Source: Verrucomicrobiaceae bacterium (GTDB lineage Bacteria; Verrucomicrobiota; Verrucomicrobiia; Verrucomicrobiales; Akkermansiaceae). Taken from it: 64,000 nucleotides of DNA. The position numbers and the translations under genes are program-made. The stretch covers positions 1 to 64,000 of the forward strand of contig JAIYDP010000246.1 in assembly GCA_027487435.1 (NCBI GenBank). Reading direction: 5' to 3'. This document shows, piece by piece, positions 35,990-45,455 of this stretch (position 1 is its first letter; every line of letters begins with the position of its first letter). The notes below the pieces were generated by a model. The model was not told the origin of the DNA and did no database searches. It saw only the letters and a program-made list of their open reading frames with translations.

Positions 35990-37411
35990 TCAGGCGATGA
36001 TATCATGCACGACATTTCCAAAAACATCGGTAAGCCGGAAATCGCGGCCCGAGTAGCGGTAGGTGAGTTTTTCGTGGTTGAGCCCGAGCAGATGAAGGAT
36101 CGTCGCATGGAGATCGTGTACGTGAACCGGATTTTCGACGGCCTTGAAGCCGAATTCGTCCGTTGATCCGTGGACATGACCGCCCTTCACTCCCCCACCG
36201 GCCATCCAGGTCGTGAAACCATAGTGGTTGTGGTCGCGGCCTTTCATGACACCTTGGTTTGAGCCGGCTTTGGGAAGCTCGACAACGGGCGTGCGACCAA
36301 ACTCACCGCCCCAAATGACTAGCGTTTCATCAAGCATACCACGCTGCTTGAGATCGGTGAGGAAAGCCCCGATGGCCTTGTCGCATTGGCGCGCTAGCTT
36401 ACGGTGATCCTCGATGTCGTCATGGCTGTCCCACGGTTGTCCTTTACCATGCCAAAGTTGGATGAAACGCACGCCTCGTTCTAAGAGGCGGCGCGCCATG
36501 ATGCACTGGCGGGCGAAGCCTCCTTCGCCATACATTTCGTGGATTTTCGGAGGTTCCTTGGAAATATCGAAGGCATCGGTGGCTTCGGTCTGCATGCGAT
36601 AGGCGAGTTCGAAGCTGCGGATGCGTGCTTCAAGTTGCGGATCGTGTCCGCCAGCAACGAGGTGCCGAGCGTTGAGCTTGCGGAGCAGGGAAAGCTGTTT
36701 CGCCTGCCTTGGTTTGCAGGCGGAAGGGTTGCGAAGGTTTTCGATCATGTCGTGGAGCTTCTCGATGGAGCTATCCACATAGGTACCTTGAAAGGCTCCG
36801 GGGAGAAACGACGAGCGCCAGTTTTCAGCGCGTTTGATCGGCATGCCGCCAGGGCAGAGAGAAACGTAGGCGGGCAAATTTTCGTTTTCACTGCCCAGTC
36901 CGTAGCTGACCCATGAACCCAGCGAGGGGCGGGACAGGTTGCTATCGCCGCAGTTCATTAGCATGAGCGATGGCTCGTGGTTGGGGACGTTTGCGGTCAT
37001 CGAGCGGATGACGCAAAGGTCGTCAGCGTGTTGCGCGGTGTGCTTGAAAAGCTCGCTGACCTCAAGCCCGCACTTGCCGTATCTATCGAAGGTAAAAGGC
37101 GTGCGCAAAACGCTTCCGGTAGGGCGCTCCGTCTGGATGCCTTGCATCTTAATCGGCTTGCCATGCTGCTCTTGAAGGAGTGGCTTGCGGTCAAAAGTGT
37201 CCACTTGGGAAGGACCTCCGTTCATGAACAGGTGGACGACGCGTTTCGCTTTCGGCGCGAAGTGCGGAATCGAGGGATCAAGCGGCGTCGCGGCGGACGC
37301 ATTTCCTTGGAAGAGGCCGCCAAGCGCAAGTCCACCAAAACCCATGCCACAACGGCGGAGGAAATCTCTGCGGTCGAGGATGATATCGTTTTCCGTGAGT
37401 CGGTGGGACAT
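35990..37411 (-). CDS. DUF1501 family protein 2 (Tat-exported)
   Basis: 473 aa. The Tat-like signal contains RRDFLRRCGMGFGGLALGG. Superfamily features are [58 protein letters not shown], and [17 protein letters not shown]. It is closer to a second DUF1501 branch than to copies 1 and 3 (more divergent central region, shorter spacer in front of FAPKAKRV). It starts 3 nt after the stop of its PSD1 partner. Confidence 0.92.
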   Translation of the reverse strand: MSHRLTENDIILDRRDFLRRCGMGFGGLALGGLFQGNASAATPLDPSIPHFAPKAKRVVHLFMNGGPSQVDTFDRKPLLQEQHGKPIKMQGIQTERPTGSVLRTPFTFDRYGKCGLEVSELFKHTAQHADDLCVIRSMTANVPNHEPSLMLMNCGDSNLSRPSLGSWVSYGLGSENENLPAYVSLCPGGMPIKRAENWRSSFLPGAFQGTYVDSSIEKLHDMIENLRNPSACKPRQAKQLSLLRKLNARHLVAGGHDPQLEARIRSFELAYRMQTEATDAFDISKEPPKIHEMYGEGGFARQCIMARRLLERGVRFIQLWHGKGQPWDSHDDIEDHRKLARQCDKAIGAFLTDLKQRGMLDETLVIWGGEFGRTPVVELPKAGSNQGVMKGRDHNHYGFTTWMAGGGVKGGHVHGSTDEFGFKAVENPVHVHDLHATILHLLGLNHEKLTYRYSGRDFRLTDVFGNVVHDIIA

Positions 37412-37414
37412 AGT

Positions 37415-39673
37415 TCAATCGATGAAATTGAATTCATTAGATGCCCAGAGCATCTGGATGAAATCGGCGTAGGGGCTGGCGGATTTTGCATCCGAGGAGT
37501 AATCGCTAGGGTCAATCGCCGCTAGCCATTCCAGCGCGTCAGTGGTCTCGGCTTGGGTAGGAGTGCGTTGGTGGATTTTCCCGTAGATCCAAGCAATGCG
37601 GGATGGGTCATCGGTCAGCTTTTGGAAAGCGGGATCATTCGCAAGACTCTCGGCGCGGCGGATCAGGAGTGGGCTGTTGAGCAGAAATAGAGCTTGCTGC
37701 GGAACAGTGGTTTCGATCCGCTTGGGGGCGTGGTGATCGGGATGCGGTACATCGAAGGAAACGAAGGTTGTGGCAAGATGATAGCGATCGATGAAACCGT
37801 AGATGCTGCGTCGGCTATCGGCGGACTTGTCGTCGAGAACCACGGATCTTCCACCGGTGTGGCGCGTATCGAGGATGCCGGAGGTGGCGAGGATCCGGTC
37901 GCGGGAGGATTCGAAATCGGTGCGGGTGCGATTCCACTTCCAGCAATAGGAATTCGCTTCATCGATGAGCTTGTTTTGCTCCGGCCCTTCGGCGGACAGG
38001 CGGAAAGTCCTCGATGTGAGAATGAGGCGGTGAAGATCTTTCACCGATCCCCCGCTCTCATGGAAGCGAAGAGCCAGAAAGTCGAGCAATGGGAGTAATA
38101 CTGGAGGGGCATGCTGAAGGCCGAAGTCTCCAGGGTCTGCGAGGTGTGAATGAAAATGCCATGCCCAGATGCGGTTGACCATAACGCGCGAGGTCAAGGG
38201 GTTAGAAGAATCGGCGATTTTTTCTGCCAAGGACAGGCGAGGGCTTTTGCCCTCTGCGAATGCCCCGCCTCCCAGGAATCCCAGCCATTGCCGCTCGATG
38301 GTATCGCCTCGGCTGTAGGGGTCTCCACGTTTGAAGATTTGGGCGGGTGACCATTTCCTACTGTCACTCAGGGACATGGCGCGTGGGGGCGAGCCAGGAT
38401 GTCGGATCTGAAGCGCTACGAGTTCGCCTCGGCGTTTCCGGTTGGCGTTGGTGTCTTCCTGGTCGAAAAAATCAGAAACGCGGGAGTTGTCGTAACTCAA
38501 AGGACAGTGTCTCGCGGCGGCTAGTTTCCTGAGATCGCTGCCTTCAGGCGCAGCCAACCATTCGTCGGCAAGCGCACGTGAGATCTTGATGCGATTCGAC
38601 GGGCTCGCCTTTTCCATCTCAGATGCCCATGCGGCGAGCCTCGGCATGGCATTCCCACCCCATGCTTTCGATTCCAGAAAACTCTTCCATTTCATCACAG
38701 CTTTAGCGCGGTAGCGGCCTTTCTTGAATGCTTCGCTAGTCACCTTGCCCTCGTCCCAGGCCTCCGTCTTCGCCTTCCACGCGAGTTCTAAGTAAGTGCC
38801 TAGTGATTCGGAGCCACGCAACTGATCGACGATTTTCTGGCGCGCCTTGGTATCCGCTTCCTCGAGCTTAGCGACCTCAGCCAGGTAGGAAACATAGTCG
38901 TTCTTGTCAGCAGGTTCACCAATCACTGGGTTAATGTCCGGTTCGGAGGTGTTTTCAAAAATCGAATAGAGCGAGTAGTAGTCGTCCATGGTGATAGGAT
39001 CGAACTTATGCTTGTGACATCGGGCACAGGAAACAGTAGAGGAAAGAAAGCCTCGGGTGACGACATCCACACGGTCGTCGATGGTTTCGATTTTTCCCGC
39101 GCGCGGCCCCACGGTCAGGAAGCCAAGAGCGGCGAGATCTGGATGATCCGGGCGGTTGGTTAAGTGATCAGCGGCGATCTGAAGCTTGATGAAATCGGAG
39201 TAAGGCAGGTCATTCGTGAAGGCCTTGATAAGCCAATCGCGGTAGGTGTAGGCGAAGGGATAGCGGTTGTCCTGATCGAAGTTGTAGCCGCGTGTATCGG
39301 CGTAACGAGCGACATCCATCCAGTGCCGCGCCCACCTTTCCCCGTAGGCCGGGCTTGCGAGAAATTCCTCGATCAATGCACGCCAGGTCGTATCATCAGG
39401 ATTGGATCGGATCCGTTCGATTTGAGCTGCCGTCGGGGGCAGTCCCGTCAGAGTGTAGGCAGCCCGCCGCACCCACTTTTCCGGCGGCGCCAATGGAGCC
39501 GTCTTGATTGCAGCGTTTTTTCTCGCTTGATCAAGAATCACATCAATCCGGTTCTCTCCGTTTTCAATTGCCACAGTTGCTTCTAAGGGCGGTAGATACG
39601 CCCAGTGATCTTCCGCTCCAGCAATTGGAACAAATAGATAAAAGAAAAATCGTGAGACAAAAAACCTCATCAT
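37415..39673 (-). CDS. PSD1 family protein 2 without the N-terminal heme domain
   Basis: 752 aa, signal (MMRFFVSRFFFYLFVPIAGA). No CXXCH occurs in the first 200 residues; it starts straight into DUF1549 (IDVILDQARKNAAIKTAPLAPPEKW, LPPTAAQIERIRS, RYADTRGYNFDQDNRYPFAYTYRD). The internal SCARCHKHKFDPIT motif is kept, and DUF1553 follows (EKIADSSNPLTSRVMVNRIWAWHF). Relative to pairs 1 and 3 it has lost the cytochrome-c module. It is the upstream gene of DUF1501 copy 2. Confidence 0.9.
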   Translation of the reverse strand: MMRFFVSRFFFYLFVPIAGAEDHWAYLPPLEATVAIENGENRIDVILDQARKNAAIKTAPLAPPEKWVRRAAYTLTGLPPTAAQIERIRSNPDDTTWRALIEEFLASPAYGERWARHWMDVARYADTRGYNFDQDNRYPFAYTYRDWLIKAFTNDLPYSDFIKLQIAADHLTNRPDHPDLAALGFLTVGPRAGKIETIDDRVDVVTRGFLSSTVSCARCHKHKFDPITMDDYYSLYSIFENTSEPDINPVIGEPADKNDYVSYLAEVAKLEEADTKARQKIVDQLRGSESLGTYLELAWKAKTEAWDEGKVTSEAFKKGRYRAKAVMKWKSFLESKAWGGNAMPRLAAWASEMEKASPSNRIKISRALADEWLAAPEGSDLRKLAAARHCPLSYDNSRVSDFFDQEDTNANRKRRGELVALQIRHPGSPPRAMSLSDSRKWSPAQIFKRGDPYSRGDTIERQWLGFLGGGAFAEGKSPRLSLAEKIADSSNPLTSRVMVNRIWAWHFHSHLADPGDFGLQHAPPVLLPLLDFLALRFHESGGSVKDLHRLILTSRTFRLSAEGPEQNKLIDEANSYCWKWNRTRTDFESSRDRILATSGILDTRHTGGRSVVLDDKSADSRRSIYGFIDRYHLATTFVSFDVPHPDHHAPKRIETTVPQQALFLLNSPLLIRRAESLANDPAFQKLTDDPSRIAWIYGKIHQRTPTQAETTDALEWLAAIDPSDYSSDAKSASPYADFIQMLWASNEFNFID

Positions 39674-40050
39674 CGGCCAAGCTACAGCCTACGAGACAGT
39701 TGATCGGATTCTATCATTGGACAAGTGAGTGTGATTATTTCGATGGCATTTCAAGCAATGAATGGTCTCCATCGATCGTTTCCTAGCAGTTGCCAGCAAT
39801 GCTTCGACCGGTCAAAATCATGCCCTTCCTTGTCAGTCTGATCCCCAGATCATTAAAGGCCCGCCAGTTCCGCAGTCCCATGATGGTTTCTTGCGGTCTT
39901 TGCATTAGCGGAATGATCCACAAAACGGCGGTAGTTCCATCGAATGATTGCCGAAAACCATTTCACATACAAATCAGCACAATCGGAAATTCACCCCATA
40001 TCTCATATTCAAAGATTCTCCTCCCACCACCTAAGCAGGAGGATCAGACC
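39674..40050. other. Intergenic stretch, no supported gene
   Basis: 377 bp between PSD1 protein 2 (start side) and the FMN reductase stop. Short open frames here have no recognisable motif. A weak inverted pair (CTCCTCC, about 40019-40025; GGAGGAT, about 40039-40045) may terminate the reductase transcript. A minus-strand open segment could be a gene remnant but I cannot name it. Confidence 0.35.
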
Positions 40051-40635
40051 TTACGCTAGCAGCTTTTGCAAATGCTTGGCTAATGAAGTGCCAAGGGCTT
40101 TGACTCGCTCGGCTTGAGAAGGATCGATGAGTTGGCCTTGTGCATCGAAGGCTTGGTAGGCAGAGCCGAGGGCCAGTTGGTCAGGCAAGACGGTGATGCC
40201 GATATTACCGAGAATGGCGCGTAAATGAACCAAGCCGCGCAGTCCACCAAATCCGCCAGGTGAAGCAGAGCAGATGACAGCGGTTTTTCCAGCTAAGGCG
40301 GAAAGAGGTTTTTCTTCCTTGCTGTCGGATCGGGAAACCCAATCGATCGCATTTTTTAATGCAGCAGTCAGACTGCTATTGTATTCGGGCGAAGCAATGA
40401 TGAGCCCATCGTGTGCAGCAAAGAGCTCCTTCAGCTTTTTCGCAGCTTCAGGTTTTCCCGAGGCGGCTTCAAGGTCTTCATCGAACAAAGGCAAGGGAAA
40501 ATCGCGCAGGGAAATAACGGTTATTTCGGCGCCGGCAGAAGCGGCCGCGGCGGCAACTTCTTTGGCTAACAATTGATTGTAGGATTCACGGCGCAAGCTG
40601 CCGCCAAGAGCAAGTATTTTGGGAGTTGTTGTCAT
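40051..40635 (-). CDS. NAD(P)H-dependent FMN reductase
   Basis: 194 aa from Met 40635 (MTTTPKILALGGSLRRESYN). The FMN-binding GGSLRRESYN and SPEYNSSLTAALKNAIDWVSR are the family signature, with SPGGFGGLRGLVHLR near the end. It is a flavodoxin-like reductase (quinone, azo or chromate type). The ORF upstream extension overlaps DoxX and is rejected. It follows DoxX by 10 bp in the pirin operon, which fits a role in quinone or electrophile stress. Confidence 0.88.
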   Translation of the reverse strand: MTTTPKILALGGSLRRESYNQLLAKEVAAAAASAGAEITVISLRDFPLPLFDEDLEAASGKPEAAKKLKELFAAHDGLIIASPEYNSSLTAALKNAIDWVSRSDSKEEKPLSALAGKTAVICSASPGGFGGLRGLVHLRAILGNIGITVLPDQLALGSAYQAFDAQGQLIDPSQAERVKALGTSLAKHLQKLLA

Positions 40636-40645
40636 AGGTGTCGTA

Positions 40646-41038
40646 TTAGTTGTGAATAAAAGTAGCAAAAGAGCGGCGTTCTGCCCAGAGCAAATACAGC
40701 CCGAGAAGAGAAATGATGAGCACAGATGGATCAGTGAGACCCGCACCTTTGGTAAAGAAAATGTGGAATGCGACGATATTGACGATGATCGGCCCGAGCA
40801 ATAGCAAGCCTAGGCGTCGCAGAGGCGGCACAGCAACGGCAATGCCACCGAGAATTTCTAACACTTTGACAAAAGTGAGAAATCCGGTCACATACATACC
40901 GCCGAGAAATCCAGCAGCGGGAGAGCCCTCAGGGGCGGGTGGAATGGGAATGAATTTCAGGAAAAAATTCAGTCCAAAGATCAGGAAGAGCAGTCCCAGA
41001 AGACCGGCGGCGATGTGGGTTATGATGGTTGATTTCAT
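40646..41038 (-). CDS. DoxX-family membrane protein
   Basis: 130 aa with about four membrane helices (6-28, 47-67, 74-96, 101-118). DoxX features are LIFGLNFFLKF, AAGFLGGMYVTGFLTFVKVLEILGG (written here in parts; about 41-65), and ERRSFATFI at the end. Quinone-linked or surfactant-like roles are proposed for the family; the function is not settled. It is the middle gene of the pirin-DoxX-FMN reductase operon. Confidence 0.82.
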   Translation of the reverse strand: MKSTIITHIAAGLLGLLFLIFGLNFFLKFIPIPPAPEGSPAAGFLGGMYVTGFLTFVKVLEILGGIAVAVPPLRRLGLLLLGPIIVNIVAFHIFFTKGAGLTDPSVLIISLLGLYLLWAERRSFATFIHN

Positions 41039-41068
41039 TTGATGTGTGGTTGTTGGTTGGTTGTATGA

Positions 41069-41770
41069 TTAGCGTAGATCAAAAAGCAGTGCTTCGCTGG
41101 CACGGATGGCGGTGATGTTCCAGGCTCCCACGTCTTCAGTGCTGATCGCATCGCCAGCAGCAACGGTGACGCCATCAACATCCAATTCGCCATGAAGGAC
41201 TTGTAGCCATAAGCCGCGCCCCTCTTGTGCGAGGTGAGTGCTTGACTGGCCAGCTTGCAGACGCAGGCGCCAGACATCGGCATCTTGATGAATGGTGGCT
41301 GATCCCTCTCGACCTTCTGCGGAAATGACTAATACTTTTGGATCATTCTCGCGCAGCGGATCGGGGTGCCACTCGGTGTAGCTTGGGATGAGCCCCATGC
41401 TGTGCGGTTGAATCCAGATTTGCAGAAAATGAGCTGGCGTGCTAGGACTAGGATTGAACTCGCTATGGGTCACGCCGGAACCTGCACTCATCAATTGGAT
41501 TTGTCCTGGAGACAGCGTTCGACCATTGCCCATACTATCCTTGTGTTCGAGTTGGCCTTCCAACACATAGCTGAATATTTCCATATTGCGATGAGGATGA
41601 GTGCCGAATCCTCCCCCCGGAGCAACGCGATCTTGATTGATCACGCGTAAGCTACGAAATCCCATCTGATGTGGATCATAGTAATCTCCAAAGCTAAAGG
41701 TGTGCCAAGAATCGAGCCAGCCATGATTGGCGTGGCCTCGATCGGTTGATTTTCTCAAGTATGTTTTCAT
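41069..41770 (-). CDS. Pirin (bicupin, quercetinase/iron-binding type)
   Basis: 233 aa, YhaK-like. N-terminal cupin: HTFSFGDYYDPHQMGFRSLRV, GGGFGTHPHRNMEIFSYVLEG with metal-ligand His pair and Glu, then HKDSMGNG and GSGVTHSEFN. The C-terminal cupin is degenerate, as in pirins. It is divergent from the LysR gene (about 100 bp), with DoxX and FMN reductase downstream on the same strand. This layout is typical of quinone/redox-stress operons controlled by the adjacent LysR. Confidence 0.92.
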   Translation of the reverse strand: MKTYLRKSTDRGHANHGWLDSWHTFSFGDYYDPHQMGFRSLRVINQDRVAPGGGFGTHPHRNMEIFSYVLEGQLEHKDSMGNGRTLSPGQIQLMSAGSGVTHSEFNPSPSTPAHFLQIWIQPHSMGLIPSYTEWHPDPLRENDPKVLVISAEGREGSATIHQDADVWRLRLQAGQSSTHLAQEGRGLWLQVLHGELDVDGVTVAAGDAISTEDVGAWNITAIRASEALLFDLR

Positions 41771-41871
41771 CTCGTGTTGTGGTTGACGTTTGAAAGCTAA
41801 TGCGGATCGCTGGAAAACGGAAATATCATTTTAGTTGTCTGAGCATACTTTTCAGGTATCCTTGCGACATC

Positions 41872-42759
41872 ATGGAATTAAGACATCTCCGCTATTTCAT
41901 TGCCGTAGCTGAAGAGGAAAACGTGACGCGAGCGGCCGAAAGACTGCATGTTTCGCAGCCACCCTTGAGTCGACAAATCCATGATCTCGAAGAGGAGCTC
42001 GGCGTGAAGTTGTTTGATCGCACTGGCAAATCGCTACAACTCAACGCAGCAGGCAAGGTTTTTTTGTTAGAAGCACGTGCGGTGTTAGATCGAGCAGAAG
42101 AAGCGAGGAGAACCGTGCAGGCGTTATCAGAAAGTCATGACCAAGTGATCCATGTTGGCTATGCGCCATCCCTCAGCGTGCAAATTTTGCCGCAAATCTT
42201 GCGATTGTTCGAGCAAGCTCAGCCAAAGGTGCGAGTGCAGTTATTTGATCTATCCACCGAGGAAATGCTGCTTGGCCTGCGCAATGGGAACTTGCAAGCG
42301 GCATTGATGGCGATTCATGCACAACGATTTCGCGGCGACATCTCATATCTAGAATTGCAAAGCCACGCAGTCTGCTTGGCGATGCCCAGCCATCATCCAC
42401 TGGCGAAGAAGCGTAAAATTTCACTGAACGAACTAAGCGGACATCGACTGGTTGGATATTCGCGACAGGACTATGCGGAGTATCATCAATGGCTAGAAAA
42501 CCTACCGAACACAGGAAAACAAAAAATTTCGCTCACGGAAGAATACGATAGCATGACGAGCTTGATCACCGCGATCGAAACGGGTCGAGGTGTGGCATTG
42601 GTTTCAAAAAGTCTTGCCTGTTTCAGCGGCCCGAGATTGCAATATCGCCCCATCAGCCCTACTCTGGAACCATTTCACGTGGGCATTGCATGGAGAGAAA
42701 AAGGGCTTAAAAAAACCACACGCGCCTTGATTAGTGCAGCGCAGCGTGCAGTGATGTAA
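41872..42759 (+). CDS. LysR-family transcriptional regulator
   Basis: 295 aa from the ATG at 41872 (MELRHLRYFIAVAEEENVTRAAERL). The N-terminal winged HTH (about 2-61) reads AAERLHVSQPPLSRQIHDLEEELGVKLFDR. The effector domain follows (HVGYAPSLSVQILPQIL ...). It probably controls the divergent pirin operon through the 101-bp intergenic region (41771-41871), which must hold both promoters. The effector is not identifiable. The upstream ATG at 41800 is not supported by the family. Confidence 0.93.
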   Translation: MELRHLRYFIAVAEEENVTRAAERLHVSQPPLSRQIHDLEEELGVKLFDRTGKSLQLNAAGKVFLLEARAVLDRAEEARRTVQALSESHDQVIHVGYAPSLSVQILPQILRLFEQAQPKVRVQLFDLSTEEMLLGLRNGNLQAALMAIHAQRFRGDISYLELQSHAVCLAMPSHHPLAKKRKISLNELSGHRLVGYSRQDYAEYHQWLENLPNTGKQKISLTEEYDSMTSLITAIETGRGVALVSKSLACFSGPRLQYRPISPTLEPFHVGIAWREKGLKKTTRALISAAQRAVM

Positions 42760-42885
42760 GCTGCGATGATGTCTCGAAGCCGATCTGTTACCAAATGCTT
42801 CTCTTCACCCAAGAGTAGAACCCTCCATATTTCCCGAATCAGTAGAATTCAAAAACTACTTCCATGATCTTCCAAGGAACATGGT

Positions 42886-44067
42886 TCAGACAGAATCGTG
42901 TTCTCGTCGCAGGGTTAGGTGAACGATTTCCGCCGGAGAGTTCACCCGAAGTGGGAACCAGTTCCCTGCCCCGTTGCTTACCACCAGAGCCTGTTTGCCT
43001 TTTTGATAGAGACCCGACCAATAGCGGAACATCGCAGGTCCAGCACCGATGTCTTGGTTCAGCATGAATTGTCCGCCGTGCGTGTGCCCCGCCAAGGTCA
43101 GTGGGAATCCAAGTTTTGCCGCCCAATCAAACACATGCGGGTGATGCGCCAATAAAATCGGAAATGCACTTGGATCGCGCAACAAGGCCATGGCCTCAAC
43201 ATCTTGAGCCATTTCATTTTCTCCATGTTTCCATACCACACCAAGAATTTGCACAGCAACTCCACGAATTTCGACAGTCGCAGCCTGATTGCGTAACAAA
43301 GCGATTCCGCCTTCGCGCACGCCCTGCTCAAAGGCAACAGCATCATCAAAAAGATCATGATTTCCTTCGATCATAAACAACTTCTGCTCAATCCCTTGCA
43401 GCATTCTTACTGCCTCAGGTAAATCGCGGATGGTATTATCGATCAAATCTCCTGTGAACAATACCAAGTCCGCCTTCAATCGATTCGTTGCCGCAACCAG
43501 TTCATCCAGCACCTTGCCTTTGGTAAATTTCCCGACATGCGTATCGGTCAAATGAGCAATTCTCATCCCGTCTAGTTCGGGTGGTAAATTGGCAATCGTC
43601 ACGGTCAATTCTCGAACTCGAAATCGAGTCATGAGTAGCAAACTCAGTGCTCCCGAGCCAAAAGCTGCCAAAGCAGGCATCACCACCGCAGTAGATTTCA
43701 GCCATTCTCGCCGCGTCCATGGCTTCGCGTCCGATTCCACGATCCTAGGAGATCTAACGAGAATCGCTTTAGCCAATTTCCAAAACGACCATCCTAGCAT
43801 CGAAGGCAATGCAAAAAACGGTAGGAAGATCAAACCCCAAATCAACACCAAGGCATAAAGCGGGGCCGGCACCGAAACCGTGACGATTTCCCGCCGCGCG
43901 AAAATCACCCAACAGTACGAAAGCAAAAGCACAACTACCGCGAAGCTCAAGCCAACTCGAAAGCAAGGTCCTGCTTTGCTATTGCGCAAACGCCGATCCG
44001 CCCACCACCACCAAACCAGAGTCAACAGCGGAATCCCCACAACAATCATTAGAACAAAAAACGACAT
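42886..44067 (-). CDS. Membrane-anchored calcineurin-like metallophosphoesterase (YaeI-like)
   Basis: 393 aa. N-terminal helices at about 3-20, 38-57 and 68-92, then a twin-arginine-like stretch (RREWLKSTAVVMPALAAFG) and a further hydrophobic segment. The catalytic half contains DTHVG, GDLID, GNHD, HHPH and GHTHGG, which complete the two-metal site. Its family members include lipid or UDP-linked phosphohydrolases. It is convergent with LysR (126-bp gap); array B and the paralogue gene lie upstream on the opposite strand. Confidence 0.88.
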   Translation of the reverse strand: MSFFVLMIVVGIPLLTLVWWWWADRRLRNSKAGPCFRVGLSFAVVVLLLSYCWVIFARREIVTVSVPAPLYALVLIWGLIFLPFFALPSMLGWSFWKLAKAILVRSPRIVESDAKPWTRREWLKSTAVVMPALAAFGSGALSLLLMTRFRVRELTVTIANLPPELDGMRIAHLTDTHVGKFTKGKVLDELVAATNRLKADLVLFTGDLIDNTIRDLPEAVRMLQGIEQKLFMIEGNHDLFDDAVAFEQGVREGGIALLRNQAATVEIRGVAVQILGVVWKHGENEMAQDVEAMALLRDPSAFPILLAHHPHVFDWAAKLGFPLTLAGHTHGGQFMLNQDIGAGPAMFRYWSGLYQKGKQALVVSNGAGNWFPLRVNSPAEIVHLTLRREHDSV

Positions 44068-44259
44068 AAAGGTTGAAGTGGTTTATGGTAAGCCGAATGA
44101 TGAGGCTGTCAATCTCCGCCCGATCGCTGAAAAATTGGGCGTTGGCAGATGCAATTTGCGTTTACCATTGATTCGGAATCCTATTTACCAAGTCTGCATC
44201 ATCCGTGTCAATCTGTGCAATCCGTGTCTCAATTTCTATTGATAGGTAAAGACGTATCT

Positions 44260-44574
44260 GCGACCGTGTCAGCATAATCTGCCAGCTTGTCAGTTTATTC
44301 CACGAGCGTGTTAGATCACTTTGCGAGCGTGTCAGATTTATTTACGAGCGTGTCAGATCGATCCGCGAGCGTGTCAGATCGATCCGCGAGCGTGTCAGAT
44401 TAATGCGCGAGCTTGTCAGATCAATTCGCGAGCGAGTCAGATTGATTCGCGAGCGTGTCAGATTAATCCGCGAGCGTGTCAGATTAATCCGCGAGCGTGT
44501 CAGATTGATTCGCGAGCGTGTCAAATTGATTCGCGAACGTGTCATTTCCATCTGCAAGTGAGTCAATCGCGATA
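44260..44574. repeat. Tandem array B: fifteen 21-bp units
   Basis: Fifteen consecutive 21-bp units without spacers, exact period throughout. The consensus is GCGAGCGTGTCAG followed by ATTAATCC, with variants GATCGATC and GATTGATTC in the second part and weaker edge units. 21 bp equals two helical turns, so every unit faces the same side of the DNA. Both strands stay open in one frame, but unit-to-unit changes include amino-acid changes, so no protein repeat is supported. The array ends 182 bp upstream of the paralogue gene at 44757. The rest of 44068-44756 holds no gene. Confidence 0.93.
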
Positions 44575-44756
44575 TTTCTCATGTAAAACGACTGGGGAAT
44601 CAATCATTTACGTCAAATTTTTACGAAACGCCCCCTGAGCCGCGTATGCGCTTATTTGTCGAACTTGTCACAAAGTCGAACTAGCCATCGGATTCGCACG
44701 AATGTTTTTATGAACAAGACTTTTGCAATAACACCTTCCCCGCAACACATAGAACC

Positions 44757-45455
44757 ATGAACCGCCGCCAACAGAACAAAGCGCAGGCATTCCTCCGCGC
44801 CGAGGAATATACCGAAACCCTGCTCGCCGACTTCACCCACCAGCCCCCCACCAAGGTGGACGTGAAATTCACCTCCGCCCGCACCCGCCTCGCTACCGCC
44901 ATCGAGACCCTAGGTGGCAAGCAAGCCATCCAAGCGGGTGGTGATTACGGCGAGCAAACCGAAAAACAACGCGCGCTCCGCGAAGACATCGAGGACGAAC
45001 TCGAAGACATCAATGCCACAGCTGATGCCATCGCTGCGGAGACAGCAAATCCTTCCATCATGGAACGCTTCCGTTTGCAAAGCAGCCGCAGCGACGTTCG
45101 CCTCATCGCCAAGGCTCGCGCCTTTGCCAAAGCCATCCGCGAGCTATCCCTAAACGACGAATTCGAGTCCCATGGTCACGGCGCCGATACCGCCACCGAT
45201 CTCGAAACCATGGCCGACGAACTGGAAGGCAGCGAAGGCAAACAAGGAGCCGCCCTCGGTGAGCGAGTAGGAGCAACCGCCACGATCCCGCAAACCATTC
45301 GCGACGGCACCGCCGCCGTCAAAACCCTCCGAGCCATCATACGCCGCGTTTACAAGAAAAACGCCGCCGTTCTCGCCGCCTGGGAAACCGCAAGCCACGT
45401 CCAACGCTCCCCGCGAGCCGTGAAGCCCACCCCATCCGTCACGCCTACCGTCTAG
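44757..45455 (+). CDS. Unrecognised helical protein, paralogue of the 13.4-kb gene, behind array B
   Basis: 232 aa (MNRRQQNKAQAFLRAEE). The family is not recognised. It is rich in Ala/Glu/Arg with likely coiled-coil helices (KQRALREDIEDELEDINAT) and no signal or membrane segment. The C-terminal tail is basic and Pro/Thr-rich (QRSPRAVKPTPSVTPTV). Alignment with the 13378 gene is plain, especially over the last 60 residues (ERVGATATI..., KTLRAIIRRVY..NAAVLAAWETAS). The start has an A/C-rich leader with no Shine-Dalgarno, like the paralogue. Unlike the paralogue, no strong terminator follows. The basic tail suggests DNA or RNA contact; this is inferred only. Confidence 0.8.
   Translation: MNRRQQNKAQAFLRAEEYTETLLADFTHQPPTKVDVKFTSARTRLATAIETLGGKQAIQAGGDYGEQTEKQRALREDIEDELEDINATADAIAAETANPSIMERFRLQSSRSDVRLIAKARAFAKAIRELSLNDEFESHGHGADTATDLETMADELEGSEGKQGAALGERVGATATIPQTIRDGTAAVKTLRAIIRRVYKKNAAVLAAWETASHVQRSPRAVKPTPSVTPTV

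Noticed and set aside
39790-40059. 89-aa plus-strand ORF between PSD1 protein 2 and the FMN reductase
   Set aside because: No recognisable motif, and its end overlaps the reductase gene; it is most likely chance.
44260-44574. CRISPR array or heptapeptide-repeat protein
   Set aside because: No spacers. Although a frame stays open on both strands, unit changes alter amino acids freely and no supported start exists.
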